Positions 44,420-54,106 of a stretch of DNA of 64,000 nucleotides are shown here, piece after piece (position 1 is the stretch's first letter; the number at the start of each line of letters is the position of its first letter). Position numbers and translations under genes: made by a program. The notes under the pieces were generated by a model. That model worked only from the letters and a program-made list of their open reading frames with translations. It ran no database searches and was not told the DNA's origin. This DNA is from Massilia sp. YIM B02443 (GTDB lineage Bacteria; Pseudomonadota; Gammaproteobacteria; Burkholderiales; Burkholderiaceae_D), in assembly GCF_030411955.1 (NCBI RefSeq), contig NZ_JASNRA010000016.1, positions 51,939-115,938 of the forward strand. Direction: 5' to 3'.

Positions 44420-47400
44420 TCACTGCCCCGCCGCGACCTCCGCGATGAGGCGCTCGACCGTATCGAAATCGGCCGGCTTGGTCAGGTGATGGTCGAAGCC
44501 GGCACGCTGCGAGCGCTGGCGGTCCTGCTCGGCGCCCCAGCCGGTCAGCGCCACCAGGGTGGCGTGCGCCATGCCGTCGATCAGGCGCATCTCGGCTGCC
44601 GCTTCGTAGCCGCTCATGTCGGGCAGGCCGATATCGAGGAACACTACCTGCGGCAGGCTGCTGGCCGCCGCGCGCAATGCGGCGGCGCCGTCGTGCGCCA
44701 CCGTCACCGCATGGCCGTTCATCTCGAGCAGCGCGTGCAGCGTGTCGGCGGCGTCGACGTTGTCGTCCACTACCAGGATGCGCAGGGCGGCACCGGCTGC
44801 CGGAGCCAGCGCCGCGCTGGCGGCGCCCGAGGCAGCGCTGGTCTCCGTGGCCACGCCGGCGGCGGGCAGCGGCAGCCGCACCGTGAAGCGGCTGCCGCAA
44901 CCGGCGCCCATGCTGGTCGCGACCACGCTGCCGCCGTGCAGCTGCACCAGGCGCCGCACCAGGTTCAGGCCGACCCCGAGGCCGCCCTGGGCCATGCCTT
45001 CGGCGTCCTTGACCTGCGAATACATGTCGAACACCGACTCCAGCAGCTCGGGCGCGATGCCGATGCCGTTATCGGTCACCGAGATCGCCACCGCCGGCGC
45101 CGCGCCGCTTTCCACCTGGGCCGCGACCTCGATCGCGCCGCCGGGCGGAGTGTATTTGGCGGCGTTGTTGATCAGGTTGCTCAAGATCTGGGCCAGGCGG
45201 TGGCGGTCGGCCTGCAGCGCGACCGCGCTCGGCGGCAGGCGCAGGCTGAGGGCGTGGCGCCCGGCCTCCACCTGCGGCGCGCACATCTCCACCGCGTCGC
45301 GCACCACGTCGGCCAGCAGCACCGTTTCCAGCTGCAGCGTGACCTTGCCCTCGGCCAGGCGCGCCATGTCGAGCAGGTCGTCGACCAGGTGCACCATGTG
45401 GTCGACCTGGCGCTGCATGATGCCCTGCACGTTGGCGGCGGCGCTGCCGATGCGCATCAGCTCCAGGCCGGAACGGATCGGCGCCAGCGGGTTGCGCAGC
45501 TCGTGCGCCAGGGTGAACAGGAACTCGCTTTGCAGGCGGTTCTTTTCCGTCAATTCGCGCGCCAGGTGCTGCAAGTCCGCTTCCGCCTGCTTGTGGCGGT
45601 CGATGTCGAGGATCACGCCGTCGAAGCGCGCCGGCTGGCCGCGTTCGTCGACGCCGCGCCAGCCGATCGCGCGCAGCCAGCGCCCGCCGCTGACATTGCC
45701 GTTGCCGTCCTTGCCGCCGCTATCGCTCGCGCCGGCGCCCAGGCTGCACAGCTCGAGGTCGAGCGCGGCGCCGTCGCGGATCGCGTGCTCGATGCCCTGG
45801 GCCAGCTGCGTGCGCTGGGCCGGGTCGACCGCCGCCAGCAGCGTGTCCAGCGCCACCTCGCCGGCGCCGTCCAGGCCGAAATGCGCCGCCATCTCGGCGT
45901 TGAGCTGGAAGCGCGCGAACGGCGCATCGGCGTACCAGACGCCGATGTTGCCGGCGCGCGAGACGCGCTCGAAGCGTTCCTGCAGCAGCTTGCGTTCGTG
46001 GACGTCGATCACGGTGCCGACGTAGCCGTCCGGCGCGCCGGCCGCGTCCAGGCGCGGCATGCCGGCGTCGATGAACCAGCGGTACTGGCCATCGTGGCGG
46101 CGCAGCCGGTAGTCGAACGAGAACGCTTCGCGCCGGGCGTTCGCCGTCAGGAAGATCGCGCCCGAGCGCGCGGCGTCGTCCGGGTGCACGTTGTCGAGCC
46201 AGCCCATGCCCAGGTCCTGCTCGGGCGTGCGGCCGGTGTAGTCGTACCAGCGCTGGCTGAGGTAGGTGCACTGGCCATCGTTGTCGGTGGTCCACAGCGT
46301 GGCCGGCGAGGCGTCGATCAGCGAGCGCACCGCGGCTTCGCGCTGGCGCGCATCCTGCGCCGCCTGCAGCCGCTCGCGGCCCTGCGTCACCTGGGTCTGG
46401 ACCCGCGCCAGCAGTTCGCTGGTGGAGAACGGCTTGACCAGATAGTCGTCGGCGCCGGCCTGCAGGCCCTCGACCTTGGCTTCTTCGCCGGCGCGCGCCG
46501 ACAGCAGCATCACCGGCAGGTGGCGCAGCGCCTCGGTGGCGCGGATGCGCGCGATCAGGCCGAAGCCATCCAGGCGCGGCATCATCACGTCGCTCAGCAG
46601 CAGGTCGGGCGGATCGGCCAGCGCCAGTTCGAACGCGGCCTCGCCGTCGGCGCAGGCGCGCACCTCGGCGTGCGGCTCGAGCAGCGACTTGAGGTAGGCG
46701 CGCATGTCGTTGTTGTCGTCGGCGATCAGGATGCGCGGGCGCAGCTGTTGGGCCGCGCCATCCAGGTCCGGCGCCGCGGCCGGCGCAGCTTGAGCGTCGG
46801 GCAGCCAGCGCAGCGCTTCCTCGACAAAAGCGGCGCCCATGCGCCGGCTGTCGGCCACGTCGTCCGGCGCGCCCTGCACGCTGTCCGCCGGCAGATGGGC
46901 GCTGCCGAACGGCAGGTCGACGTCGAAGCGGGTGCCTTGGCCGTAGGTGCTGGAGACGGCGATGCTGCCGCCGTGCAGGCGCACCAGTTCCTGGATCAGC
47001 GCCAGGCCGATGCCGGTGCCCTCATAGGTGCGTCCGGGCGCGCCCTCGATGCGGTGGAAGCGCTCGAACATGCGCGGCAGTTCGTGCTCGGGGATGCCAG
47101 TGCCGGTGTCCAGCACCGACAGCCGCGCCATGCCTTCGTGCTCGGCCAGGCGGATCGTGACGCTGCCCTGCAGCGTGAACTTGAAGGCGTTCGACAGCAG
47201 GTTGAACACGATCTTTTCCCACATGTCGCGGTCGACGTAGACCGGCTGGCCCAGCTCCTGCATCTCGACGTGATATTCCAGGCCGCCCTTGGCCATGGCC
47301 GACTCGAACACGCCCGCCAGGTCGAGCGTGGTGCGCGCCAGGTCGAGCGGCACGTAGCTGGCCTGCACCCGCCCGGCCTCGATGCGCGAGAAGTCGAGCA

Positions 47401-48637
47401 GCGAATTGACCAGTTTCAGCAGGCGCAGCGCGTTGCGGTGGGTGACCTCGATGCGCTTGCGCTGGGCCGGCGCCAGCGCCTCCCCGGCGCCGGCGGCCAG
47501 GGCGTCGTCGAGCGGGCCCAGGATCAGGGTCAGCGGCGTGCGGAATTCGTGCGAGACGTTGGAGAAGAATGCGGTCTTGGCGCGGTCGATCGCGGCCAGC
47601 TCTTCGGCGCGGCGCTGCTCCTGCTCGTAGGCCAGCACGTTGCCGACCGCCGTGTTCACGGCCGCGCCCAGCAGTTCGTAGAAATTGCGGTACTCGCTAT
47701 CGAGCGCGCGCCGCACGTTGACGCCCGCCACCAGGAAGCCGAACAGCTCCTGCCCGCCGGGCAGCGCCAGCGGCAGCACCAGCGCCGAGCGCGGCGGCTC
47801 GTCGTACGGGCCGCAAACCTGGCCCTGCAGGCGCGCGGCGACGTCGTCGACCTGCTCGGCCGCGTGCGAGGCGCTGGCGCGGGCGAATGGCCAGCAGGCG
47901 TCGCTCAGCGCCAGCGTCCCGGGCGCCAGCGGACAGTCCCCGGACAGGCCGGCGCGCCCGCGCAGCTGCAGCTCGCCGCTGGCGGCGTCGATCTGGTAGA
48001 ACAGCAAGAACGGCACGTCGGCCGCCAGCTGCGCGCCATGGCGCTCGATGTGCTCGCCGATCTCGCCGATGGTGCGCGCTCCGGCCAGGCTGGCGCTCAG
48101 GTCGCGCAGGCACTGGGTGCGGCGCGCGCCCAGCACCACTGCCGTGGTCTCGGTGATCGGGTGGAACACGCCGCCCACCGCGCCCGACTCGTCGCGGATC
48201 GGCGAGAACGAGAAGGTCATGTTGGCTTCTTCCAGGTAGCCGCTGCGATCGAGGAACATCTGCTGGTCCTTGATGTAGGCGCCTTCTCCCTGGTGCGCGC
48301 GCTCGAAGGCATCGCCCACCACCGGCAGCGCCGAGGCCCAGATCACCTTGAACGGCGCCCCCATCGAGGCCGGGTGCAGGTCGCCGCAGATCGGGCGGTA
48401 AGCGTCGTTGTAGATCTGGATGTCGTCCGGGCCCCAGCACACCAGGATCGGGAAGGTCGACGACAGGCACAGGCTGACCGAGGTGCGCAGGCTCTGCGGC
48501 CAGCCGGACAGCGGCCCCAGCGGCGTCCTGGACCAGTCCATATTGCGGATCAGCTCACCCATCTCGCCGCCGCCGGCGAGCCAGTTGAGGTCGGGATCGG
48601 CGCTGGACTGGTGTGGGATGTGATCGGATGCGGACAT
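44420..48637 (-). CDS. Hybrid sensor protein with two histidine kinase and two receiver modules
   Basis: A cytoplasmic protein of about 1405 residues. Order: an N-terminal PAS-like sensor (about 30-165), GAF (about 185-340), HisKA with SHEFRTPL (His about 363) and HATPase with TGTGIPE and GTGIGLAL, then a first receiver (Asp about 683, LLLSDVMMP). Two PAS domains follow (about 770-1000), with WRYDYTGR-type and IGVWYADAPF text, then a second HisKA with AHELRNPL (His about 1045), its HATPase (TDNGIGIAPE, GLGVGLNLV), and a C-terminal receiver (Asp about 1335, LDIGLPDMSG). There are no membrane helices, so it senses cytoplasmic signals. A longer in-frame start at 48724 is less likely because it adds unrelated residues. 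Confidence 0.92.
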   Translation of the reverse strand: MSASDHIPHQSSADPDLNWLAGGGEMGELIRNMDWSRTPLGPLSGWPQSLRTSVSLCLSSTFPILVCWGPDDIQIYNDAYRPICGDLHPASMGAPFKVIWASALPVVGDAFERAHQGEGAYIKDQQMFLDRSGYLEEANMTFSFSPIRDESGAVGGVFHPITETTAVVLGARRTQCLRDLSASLAGARTIGEIGEHIERHGAQLAADVPFLLFYQIDAASGELQLRGRAGLSGDCPLAPGTLALSDACWPFARASASHAAEQVDDVAARLQGQVCGPYDEPPRSALVLPLALPGGQELFGFLVAGVNVRRALDSEYRNFYELLGAAVNTAVGNVLAYEQEQRRAEELAAIDRAKTAFFSNVSHEFRTPLTLILGPLDDALAAGAGEALAPAQRKRIEVTHRNALRLLKLVNSLLDFSRIEAGRVQASYVPLDLARTTLDLAGVFESAMAKGGLEYHVEMQELGQPVYVDRDMWEKIVFNLLSNAFKFTLQGSVTIRLAEHEGMARLSVLDTGTGIPEHELPRMFERFHRIEGAPGRTYEGTGIGLALIQELVRLHGGSIAVSSTYGQGTRFDVDLPFGSAHLPADSVQGAPDDVADSRRMGAAFVEEALRWLPDAQAAPAAAPDLDGAAQQLRPRILIADDNNDMRAYLKSLLEPHAEVRACADGEAAFELALADPPDLLLSDVMMPRLDGFGLIARIRATEALRHLPVMLLSARAGEEAKVEGLQAGADDYLVKPFSTSELLARVQTQVTQGRERLQAAQDARQREAAVRSLIDASPATLWTTDNDGQCTYLSQRWYDYTGRTPEQDLGMGWLDNVHPDDAARSGAIFLTANARREAFSFDYRLRRHDGQYRWFIDAGMPRLDAAGAPDGYVGTVIDVHERKLLQERFERVSRAGNIGVWYADAPFARFQLNAEMAAHFGLDGAGEVALDTLLAAVDPAQRTQLAQGIEHAIRDGAALDLELCSLGAGASDSGGKDGNGNVSGGRWLRAIGWRGVDERGQPARFDGVILDIDRHKQAEADLQHLARELTEKNRLQSEFLFTLAHELRNPLAPIRSGLELMRIGSAAANVQGIMQRQVDHMVHLVDDLLDMARLAEGKVTLQLETVLLADVVRDAVEMCAPQVEAGRHALSLRLPPSAVALQADRHRLAQILSNLINNAAKYTPPGGAIEVAAQVESGAAPAVAISVTDNGIGIAPELLESVFDMYSQVKDAEGMAQGGLGVGLNLVRRLVQLHGGSVVATSMGAGCGSRFTVRLPLPAAGVATETSAASGAASAALAPAAGAALRILVVDDNVDAADTLHALLEMNGHAVTVAHDGAAALRAAASSLPQVVFLDIGLPDMSGYEAAAEMRLIDGMAHATLVALTGWGAEQDRQRSQRAGFDHHLTKPADFDTVERLIAEVAAGQ

Positions 48638-48777
48638 GGCAGGACTTGGGAGGCAATGGACGAACACGCTGGACAGCCGCGCGAAGTCAGCCATTCTACG
48701 CCATGTGGCAATACTCCATTGCAATAGCTACAAAACCGGCAGTCGCATAAATACAACCAGGAAGCTACGGCGCGCCC

Positions 48778-48812
48778 GAAAACGACACGGCCAGCGCATG
48801 GCTGGCCGTGTC
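48778..48812 (-). terminator. Rho-independent terminator of the RND operon
   Basis: A 12-bp perfect stem GACACGGCCAGC / GCTGGCCGTGTC with a 5-base loop, followed on the minus strand by GTTTTC. It lies 35 bases beyond the RND stop and before the kinase gene. Confidence 0.85.
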
Positions 48813-48846
48813 CGCAGGTCAAAGCGGCGGGCGCGCCGCCCGGCGC

Positions 48847-51800
48847 TTACACCGGCTGCGCCTTGCCGCGTCCGGTCGCGAAGCCGATGCCGCGCACGAT
48901 CAAGCGGTACACCAGGCGCACGAAGGTCAGCGTCAGGATCGCTTCCACCAGCGTCACCAGGAACGCCGGCAGCATGCTCCAGCGCGCCGAGCGGCGGCCG
49001 TACTTGGCGGCCATGCGGTCGGCGGCGATCTCGATGCTGTCGTAGAAGGTCGGCACCACCAGCAGCGTCAGCAGGGTCGAGGTGATGGTGCCGCCGATGA
49101 TGGCGATCGCCAGCGGCTGGAAGAACTGGCCGGCGTCGCCCAGCGCCAGGGCCACCGGGAACATGCCGGCGATCAGGGCAAAGGTGGTCATCAGGATCGG
49201 ACGCAGGCGCTTGCGGCCGGCGGCCATCAGCGCTTCCTCGCGGTCCATGCCTTCGTGCTCCAGGGCGCGCGCCGCGTCCAGCAGCAGGATCGCGTTCTTG
49301 GCCACCAGCCCCATCAGCATGATGATGCCGATCATGCTCATCATGTTGAGCGTGTTGCTGGTCAGGATCAGGGCCAGCACCACGCCGATCAGGGACAGCG
49401 GCAGCGACAGCATCACGCCCAACGGCGCCGTGAACGAACCGAACTGCATCACCAGGATCAGGTACATCAGGGCGATGCCCGACAGCAGCGCGATCACCAT
49501 CGCCTGCATCAGTTCCTGCTGGTCTTCGCCGGCGCCGCCCAGCGACAGGCCGTAGCCCGGCGGGAAGTCGAAGGTGCGCGCCAGCGCCATCGCTTCTTCC
49601 GTCACCTGTCCCGGGGCGCGGCCCTGGACGTTGGCCGAGACCGTGATCAGGCGCTCGCCGTCCTTGTGGCGAATGCCGGACGGGCCCTTGCCCATGGTGA
49701 TGGTGGCGATCTGCTCGAGCGGCACCATCATGCCGGTGCCGGCGACCGAGATCGGCAGGCGCTCGATGCTTTCGGTGCTGACCCGGTCGTCCGGATGCAG
49801 GCGCACCGCCACGTCGCGCGTCTCGCTGGTCGGGTCGACCCAGTCGCCGACCTCGATGCCGGCGAAGGCCACGCGCAGCGACTGCGCGGCGTCGTTGACC
49901 GAGATGCCCATGGCGTTGGCCAGGCCGCGGTCGAGCACGATCTGCAGCTCGTTCTTCGGGTCCTGCTCGGACAGGGAGACGTCGACCGCGCCCGGCACCT
50001 CGCGCAGCTTGGCCATGTAGGCGGTGGTCAGCTCCATGAGTTTACGCGAATCGGGGCCGGTGAACTCGATCTGGACCGGCTTGCCGCCGCCGTTGAGGTC
50101 GTCGATGACGGTGTACTCGGCGCCGACCAGCGGCGCCAGTTTCTGGCGCAGTTCGATCGCGATCTCGGCGGCGTTGCGCTTGCGTTCGCTGCGGCGGCCG
50201 ATGTCGACCGTGACGCGGCCGCCGTTCAGGTCGATCCGGCTGTTGGTGTCCTTGGTCTCGGGAATGGTGCGCGCCAGTTCGGCCGCCGCCTCCACCTTGC
50301 GGCGGGCGTACTCGATGCTCGACGAGGCCGGGGTGCGCACCTCGATCTGGACGTTGCCCGAGTCCATCTTCGGCTGGAAGCTGGTGCCGCCGAACTTGCC
50401 CTGCAGGACGATCGCCGCCACGAAGCTGGCCAGCGCGATCGCGCCCATCCAGCGCCGGTGGTGCAGCGCCCAGGCGATCACGTGGCCGTAGCGGTCGGCC
50501 TGGCGGTCGAACCAGTGATTGAAACGGTCCAGCTGGCGGCCCAGGCCCTTCTTCGGCGCACTGTGGTGGCCCGGCGGGTCGCCCCAGTAGGCCGACAGCA
50601 TCGGATCGAGCGTGAACGAGATCAGCAGCGAGACGATCACCGAGCAGGTCACGGTCAGGGCAAACGGACGGAACCATTCGCCGGCCAGGCCCGGCATGAA
50701 GGCCACCGGCACGAACACCGCCATGATCGAGAAGGTGGTGGCGGCCACCGCCAGGCCGATCTCGGCCGTGCCTTCGAGGGCCGCGGTGCGGCGATCAGAA
50801 CCCATCTCCATGTGGCGCACGATGTTTTCGCGCACCACGATGGCGTCGTCGATCAGCACGCCGATCGCCAGCGACAGGCCGAGCAGGGTCATGAAGTTGA
50901 GCGTGAAGCCGCACAGCCAGACCGCGATGAAGGCCGCCAGCACCGAGGTCGGCAGCGCCAGCGCGGTGATCAGGGTCGAACGCCACGAATTCAGGAAGGC
51001 GTACACCACGAACACGGTCAGCACCGCGCCCAGCACCAGCGATTCGATCACGTTGTTCAGGCTCAGCTGCGCCTCGCGGCCGCCGTCGCGCGTCACTTCC
51101 ACCTTGGTGCCTTGCGGCAGTTCCTTGTTGACTTCCTCGACCAGGGCATGGACCTTCTTGGCCAGCGCCACGGTGGAGGCGTCGCGCGAACGCGAGATGT
51201 ACAGGCCGACGTTCGGCTTGCCGCTGCGGATCGACAGCGAATTGATGTCGGCAAAGCCGTCGCGGATCTCGGCCACCTGGTTCAGGCGCACGATCTGGTC
51301 GCCGTTGCGTTTCACGACGATCTGGGAAAAGTCTTCCGGACGCTCGATGCGGCCGATCAGGCGGATGCCCTTCTCGTCCAGTTCGCTGCGCAGCTTGCCC
51401 ACTGGCGCATTGGTATTGCCGCTGCGCAGGGCGTTGGTGACGTCGGTCACCGAGACGTTAAATTCACGCAGCTTCTCGGCGCGCAGCAGCACCGACAGTT
51501 CGCGGCGCAGGGCGCCGCCGACATTGACGATCGACACGCCCTCGATGCCGCGGAAGCGGTCGGCCAGCACGTCTTCGGCATAGCGCGAGATGTCGGCGTG
51601 GCTCTGGCTGGTCGACGACAGGGCCAGCTGCATGATCGGGTCGGCCGCCGGGTCGACCCGGCGCAGCACCGGCTCGCGCATTTCGAGCGGCAGCTTGTAG
51701 CGCACCGCGGAGATCGCGTTGCGCACGTCGTCCGAGGCTTCGATCAGGTCGCGCCCGAAGTCGAACCACAGCAGGATGCTGACCCCGCCCTCGTAGGAGT

Positions 51801-52047
51801 TGGAAGTGAGCTCGTCCACGCCCTGGATCGCCTGCAGCTGCTTCTCGATGCGGTTGGTGACCTCGCGCTCGGCGGTCTCGGGCGAAGCGCCCGGATACGG
51901 AATGTCGACCACGATCAGCGGCAGGTCGACGTCCGGGTTCTGGTTGACCTTCAGCTTGGACAGGGCCAGCAGCCCCATGGCCATCATCGCCACGATGATC
52001 ACGATCGTGGCGATCGGTTTCTTGACACTGAAATTGGACAGGAACAT
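48847..52047 (-). CDS. RND efflux transporter permease
   Basis: A 1066-residue HAE-type RND pump subunit. A membrane helix sits at the N-terminus (IATIVIIVAMMAMGLLALS), followed by two large periplasmic porter loops and eleven further helices. The proton-relay Asp pair is in IGVLIDDAIVVRENI and the partner Lys in MGLVAKNAILLLDAA. Both are needed for transport. Porter motifs NPDVDLPLIVVDIPYPGASPE and WFDFGRDL are typical of the subclass near MdtB/CusA-like drug pumps. It is operonic with the adaptor gene 64 bases upstream. No outer-membrane factor gene is present, so a separate TolC-like channel must be used. Confidence 0.95.
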   Translation of the reverse strand: MFLSNFSVKKPIATIVIIVAMMAMGLLALSKLKVNQNPDVDLPLIVVDIPYPGASPETAEREVTNRIEKQLQAIQGVDELTSNSYEGGVSILLWFDFGRDLIEASDDVRNAISAVRYKLPLEMREPVLRRVDPAADPIMQLALSSTSQSHADISRYAEDVLADRFRGIEGVSIVNVGGALRRELSVLLRAEKLREFNVSVTDVTNALRSGNTNAPVGKLRSELDEKGIRLIGRIERPEDFSQIVVKRNGDQIVRLNQVAEIRDGFADINSLSIRSGKPNVGLYISRSRDASTVALAKKVHALVEEVNKELPQGTKVEVTRDGGREAQLSLNNVIESLVLGAVLTVFVVYAFLNSWRSTLITALALPTSVLAAFIAVWLCGFTLNFMTLLGLSLAIGVLIDDAIVVRENIVRHMEMGSDRRTAALEGTAEIGLAVAATTFSIMAVFVPVAFMPGLAGEWFRPFALTVTCSVIVSLLISFTLDPMLSAYWGDPPGHHSAPKKGLGRQLDRFNHWFDRQADRYGHVIAWALHHRRWMGAIALASFVAAIVLQGKFGGTSFQPKMDSGNVQIEVRTPASSSIEYARRKVEAAAELARTIPETKDTNSRIDLNGGRVTVDIGRRSERKRNAAEIAIELRQKLAPLVGAEYTVIDDLNGGGKPVQIEFTGPDSRKLMELTTAYMAKLREVPGAVDVSLSEQDPKNELQIVLDRGLANAMGISVNDAAQSLRVAFAGIEVGDWVDPTSETRDVAVRLHPDDRVSTESIERLPISVAGTGMMVPLEQIATITMGKGPSGIRHKDGERLITVSANVQGRAPGQVTEEAMALARTFDFPPGYGLSLGGAGEDQQELMQAMVIALLSGIALMYLILVMQFGSFTAPLGVMLSLPLSLIGVVLALILTSNTLNMMSMIGIIMLMGLVAKNAILLLDAARALEHEGMDREEALMAAGRKRLRPILMTTFALIAGMFPVALALGDAGQFFQPLAIAIIGGTITSTLLTLLVVPTFYDSIEIAADRMAAKYGRRSARWSMLPAFLVTLVEAILTLTFVRLVYRLIVRGIGFATGRGKAQPV

Positions 52048-52111
52048 CTTGTTTTCCTTGCTTATTTTCTTTGTTATAGAGCTGTTCTGGTGCGCCCGCT
52101 TATTTATGCTG

Positions 52112-53263
52112 TTACTTGTTCTGGTTCTGGGCCGGGCCCTGCCCCGCCGGCGCCGCGCTGGCCACGCGCGCAGTGGCCATGTCGACCTTCTGGCCGTCCT
52201 TCAGGTTCGAGGTCGGGGCGCGCAGCACGACGTCGCCGGCCGCCAGGCCCTGCCTGACCTCGAAGTTGCCGGTGCGCGCATCGCGCGCGCCGACCACCAG
52301 GTTCACCCTGGACAGCGTCTTGTCCTTGATGCGCCAGGTGTAGCTGCTGTCGCCCTGGCGCACCAGCGCGCTCTCGGGCAGCATCAGCGCGTCGCTGCTG
52401 TGGGCGTCGACGCGGCCTTCGGCGTACAGGCCCGCCACGCGCGGCTGGGCGTTGTCGGCGAAGCCGACCAGCACCTCGACCTGGCGCGTGACGGCATTCG
52501 CCGCCGGATCGATGCGCCGCACGGTGCCGGCGAACAGCTGGTCGCCATAGCCGTTGACGCGGAACTTGACCGGCTGGCCGACCTTGACGGTGCTGATCGA
52601 ATCGGCCGACACCGCGCCTTCGAAGCGCATGCTGGACGGGTCGATCACCTTCACCAGTTCCTTGCCGACGGTGGCAGTGTCGCCGTTCGAGACCTTGCGC
52701 TCGGAGACGATGCCGTCGAACGGCGCGCGCACCGTGGTGCGGGCCAGTTGCTGGCGCGCGGTGGCTACGCGGCTCTTGGAGGCCGACAGTTCGCTCAGGG
52801 CGTTGTTGCGCGCCATCTCGGCGTCGTCCAGCGCCTTCATCGAGGTCATGCCGGAAGCGCTCAGGGTTTTGAGGCGCTCGACCTGGCGGTTGGCCTGGTC
52901 CAGCGCCAGGCCGGCGGCGCGCTGCGCATCCTCGGCCGAGGTCAGGGTGTCGCGGATCGAGGTTTCGTCCAGGCGCACCAGCACGTCGCCGCGCTTGACC
53001 GGTTCGCCGTTCTCCTTGAGCACCTGCAGCACGATGGCCGAGACTTCGGCGCGCAGGTCGGCGCGGCGCTCGGGCTGGATCGAGCCGGTGATCACCGGGC
53101 CCGAGGCCACCGCGTCGCTCTGCACGGTGAGCACGTCTTCGGGCGCCACCGACAGCTGCGTGGGCTTGTTGTCCTTGGCTTTGGCCGCATCCGGGGCGCC
53201 ACCCTTGCCGCAGGCGGCGAGGCTGGAAGCGATGGCGAGAACGAGAAGGGTTTTGCGCAGCAT
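52112..53263 (-). CDS. RND efflux periplasmic adaptor lipoprotein
   Basis: A 383-residue membrane-fusion protein with lipobox SLAAC (Cys near 18). The lipoyl halves (LRAEVSAIVLQVLKENGEPVKRGDVLVRLD and the TTVRAPFDGIVSERKVSNGDTATVG return) enclose a coiled coil (about 95-150), followed by beta-barrel and membrane-proximal domains. It joins the RND pump to an outer-membrane channel. GGAG precedes the ATG at 53263. Upstream in-frame codons lack a ribosome site. It is the first gene of the pair; no local repressor is seen. Confidence 0.94.
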   Translation of the reverse strand: MLRKTLLVLAIASSLAACGKGGAPDAAKAKDNKPTQLSVAPEDVLTVQSDAVASGPVITGSIQPERRADLRAEVSAIVLQVLKENGEPVKRGDVLVRLDETSIRDTLTSAEDAQRAAGLALDQANRQVERLKTLSASGMTSMKALDDAEMARNNALSELSASKSRVATARQQLARTTVRAPFDGIVSERKVSNGDTATVGKELVKVIDPSSMRFEGAVSADSISTVKVGQPVKFRVNGYGDQLFAGTVRRIDPAANAVTRQVEVLVGFADNAQPRVAGLYAEGRVDAHSSDALMLPESALVRQGDSSYTWRIKDKTLSRVNLVVGARDARTGNFEVRQGLAAGDVVLRAPTSNLKDGQKVDMATARVASAAPAGQGPAQNQNK

Positions 53264-53548
53264 TGTGGATCTCCGGAGAATGGACTCAGTGTCTTTGTAA
53301 GTATGGGAAATGCGACGTGTCCGACGGGCGAACAAACAGGGTCAGCGGGCAGTATTCAGGACTGCCTCACTGGCGTCAATCGAGGAACCTGCGGGCTGCG
53401 GGTTTCGATGGATGAACTGCGGATTTTGGCGATGAGCTGCGTTGCAGCCCGGATGGAATGCAGCGCCGGGCGGACGGGCGGACGTCCGCCCCCTGTCCGC
53501 TGACGGGTGGCGCGTACATACGAGAAGTAGATACGCGCCGTTCATGGC

Positions 53549-53971
53549 TTACAGGCCGCCGAGGACGGCGTTGATCAGGAAGCCCATGCCGATGCCGGTC
53601 AGCACGCCACCGGCGATCTCGATCTTGGTGTGGCCCATGCGCTCGCGCAGCACCACGTATTCGGTCTTGCCGTCGTGCAGGCGATTCAGCGCCACCGCGT
53701 GGCGGCCGACGTGCTGGCGCAGGCTGTTGGCGTCGATCATGACGATGAAGGCCAGCGTCACGGCCACGCCGAAGGCGGGATGGCCCATGCCTTCGCGCAG
53801 CGCGATCAGGGTCGCCATGCTCGACACCACGGCGCTGTGGTTGCTGGGGAAGCCGCCGTTGCCGACCAGGTCGAAGGCCCAGCGCCGCAGGCGGATGCTG
53901 GAAATGAGGAATTTGATCGGGCCGACCACCATCCAGGTCAACACCGGCGTCACGAGGTAGATAATTTCCAT
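53549..53971 (-). CDS. Divergent PAP2 family (DUF212) membrane protein
   Basis: A 140-residue protein with about three membrane helices and the phosphatase-like motif GGFPSNHSAVVSS near residue 38. DANSLRQHVGRHA matches the third PAP2-like block. YuiD-type proteins share this fold; substrate is unproven. It is divergent from the DUF475 gene, with 135 bases between the starts. The composition is normal for the genome. Confidence 0.88.
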   Translation of the reverse strand: MEIIYLVTPVLTWMVVGPIKFLISSIRLRRWAFDLVGNGGFPSNHSAVVSSMATLIALREGMGHPAFGVAVTLAFIVMIDANSLRQHVGRHAVALNRLHDGKTEYVVLRERMGHTKIEIAGGVLTGIGMGFLINAVLGGL

Positions 53972-54106
53972 GGAATTTTAAAGAGTGAAAAATGTCGGGC
54001 AGAATTATCTCAGAAGCAAGCCCTGGCAGGAGATTTTCCGAACGGCCCCATCACGCCGGAAGAAGGTAATATTCCTCCAACCCGGTCCGACATACAAGGA
54101 GTCCCC

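Noticed and set aside
44486..48727. Plus-strand ORF of over 1400 codons opposite the hybrid kinase
   Set aside because: Frame shadow with no domains; the minus strand holds complete kinase and receiver motifs.
48808..52257. Plus-strand ORF of about 1150 codons opposite the RND pump
   Set aside because: His/Asp/Arg-rich shadow; the real gene is the minus-strand RND permease.
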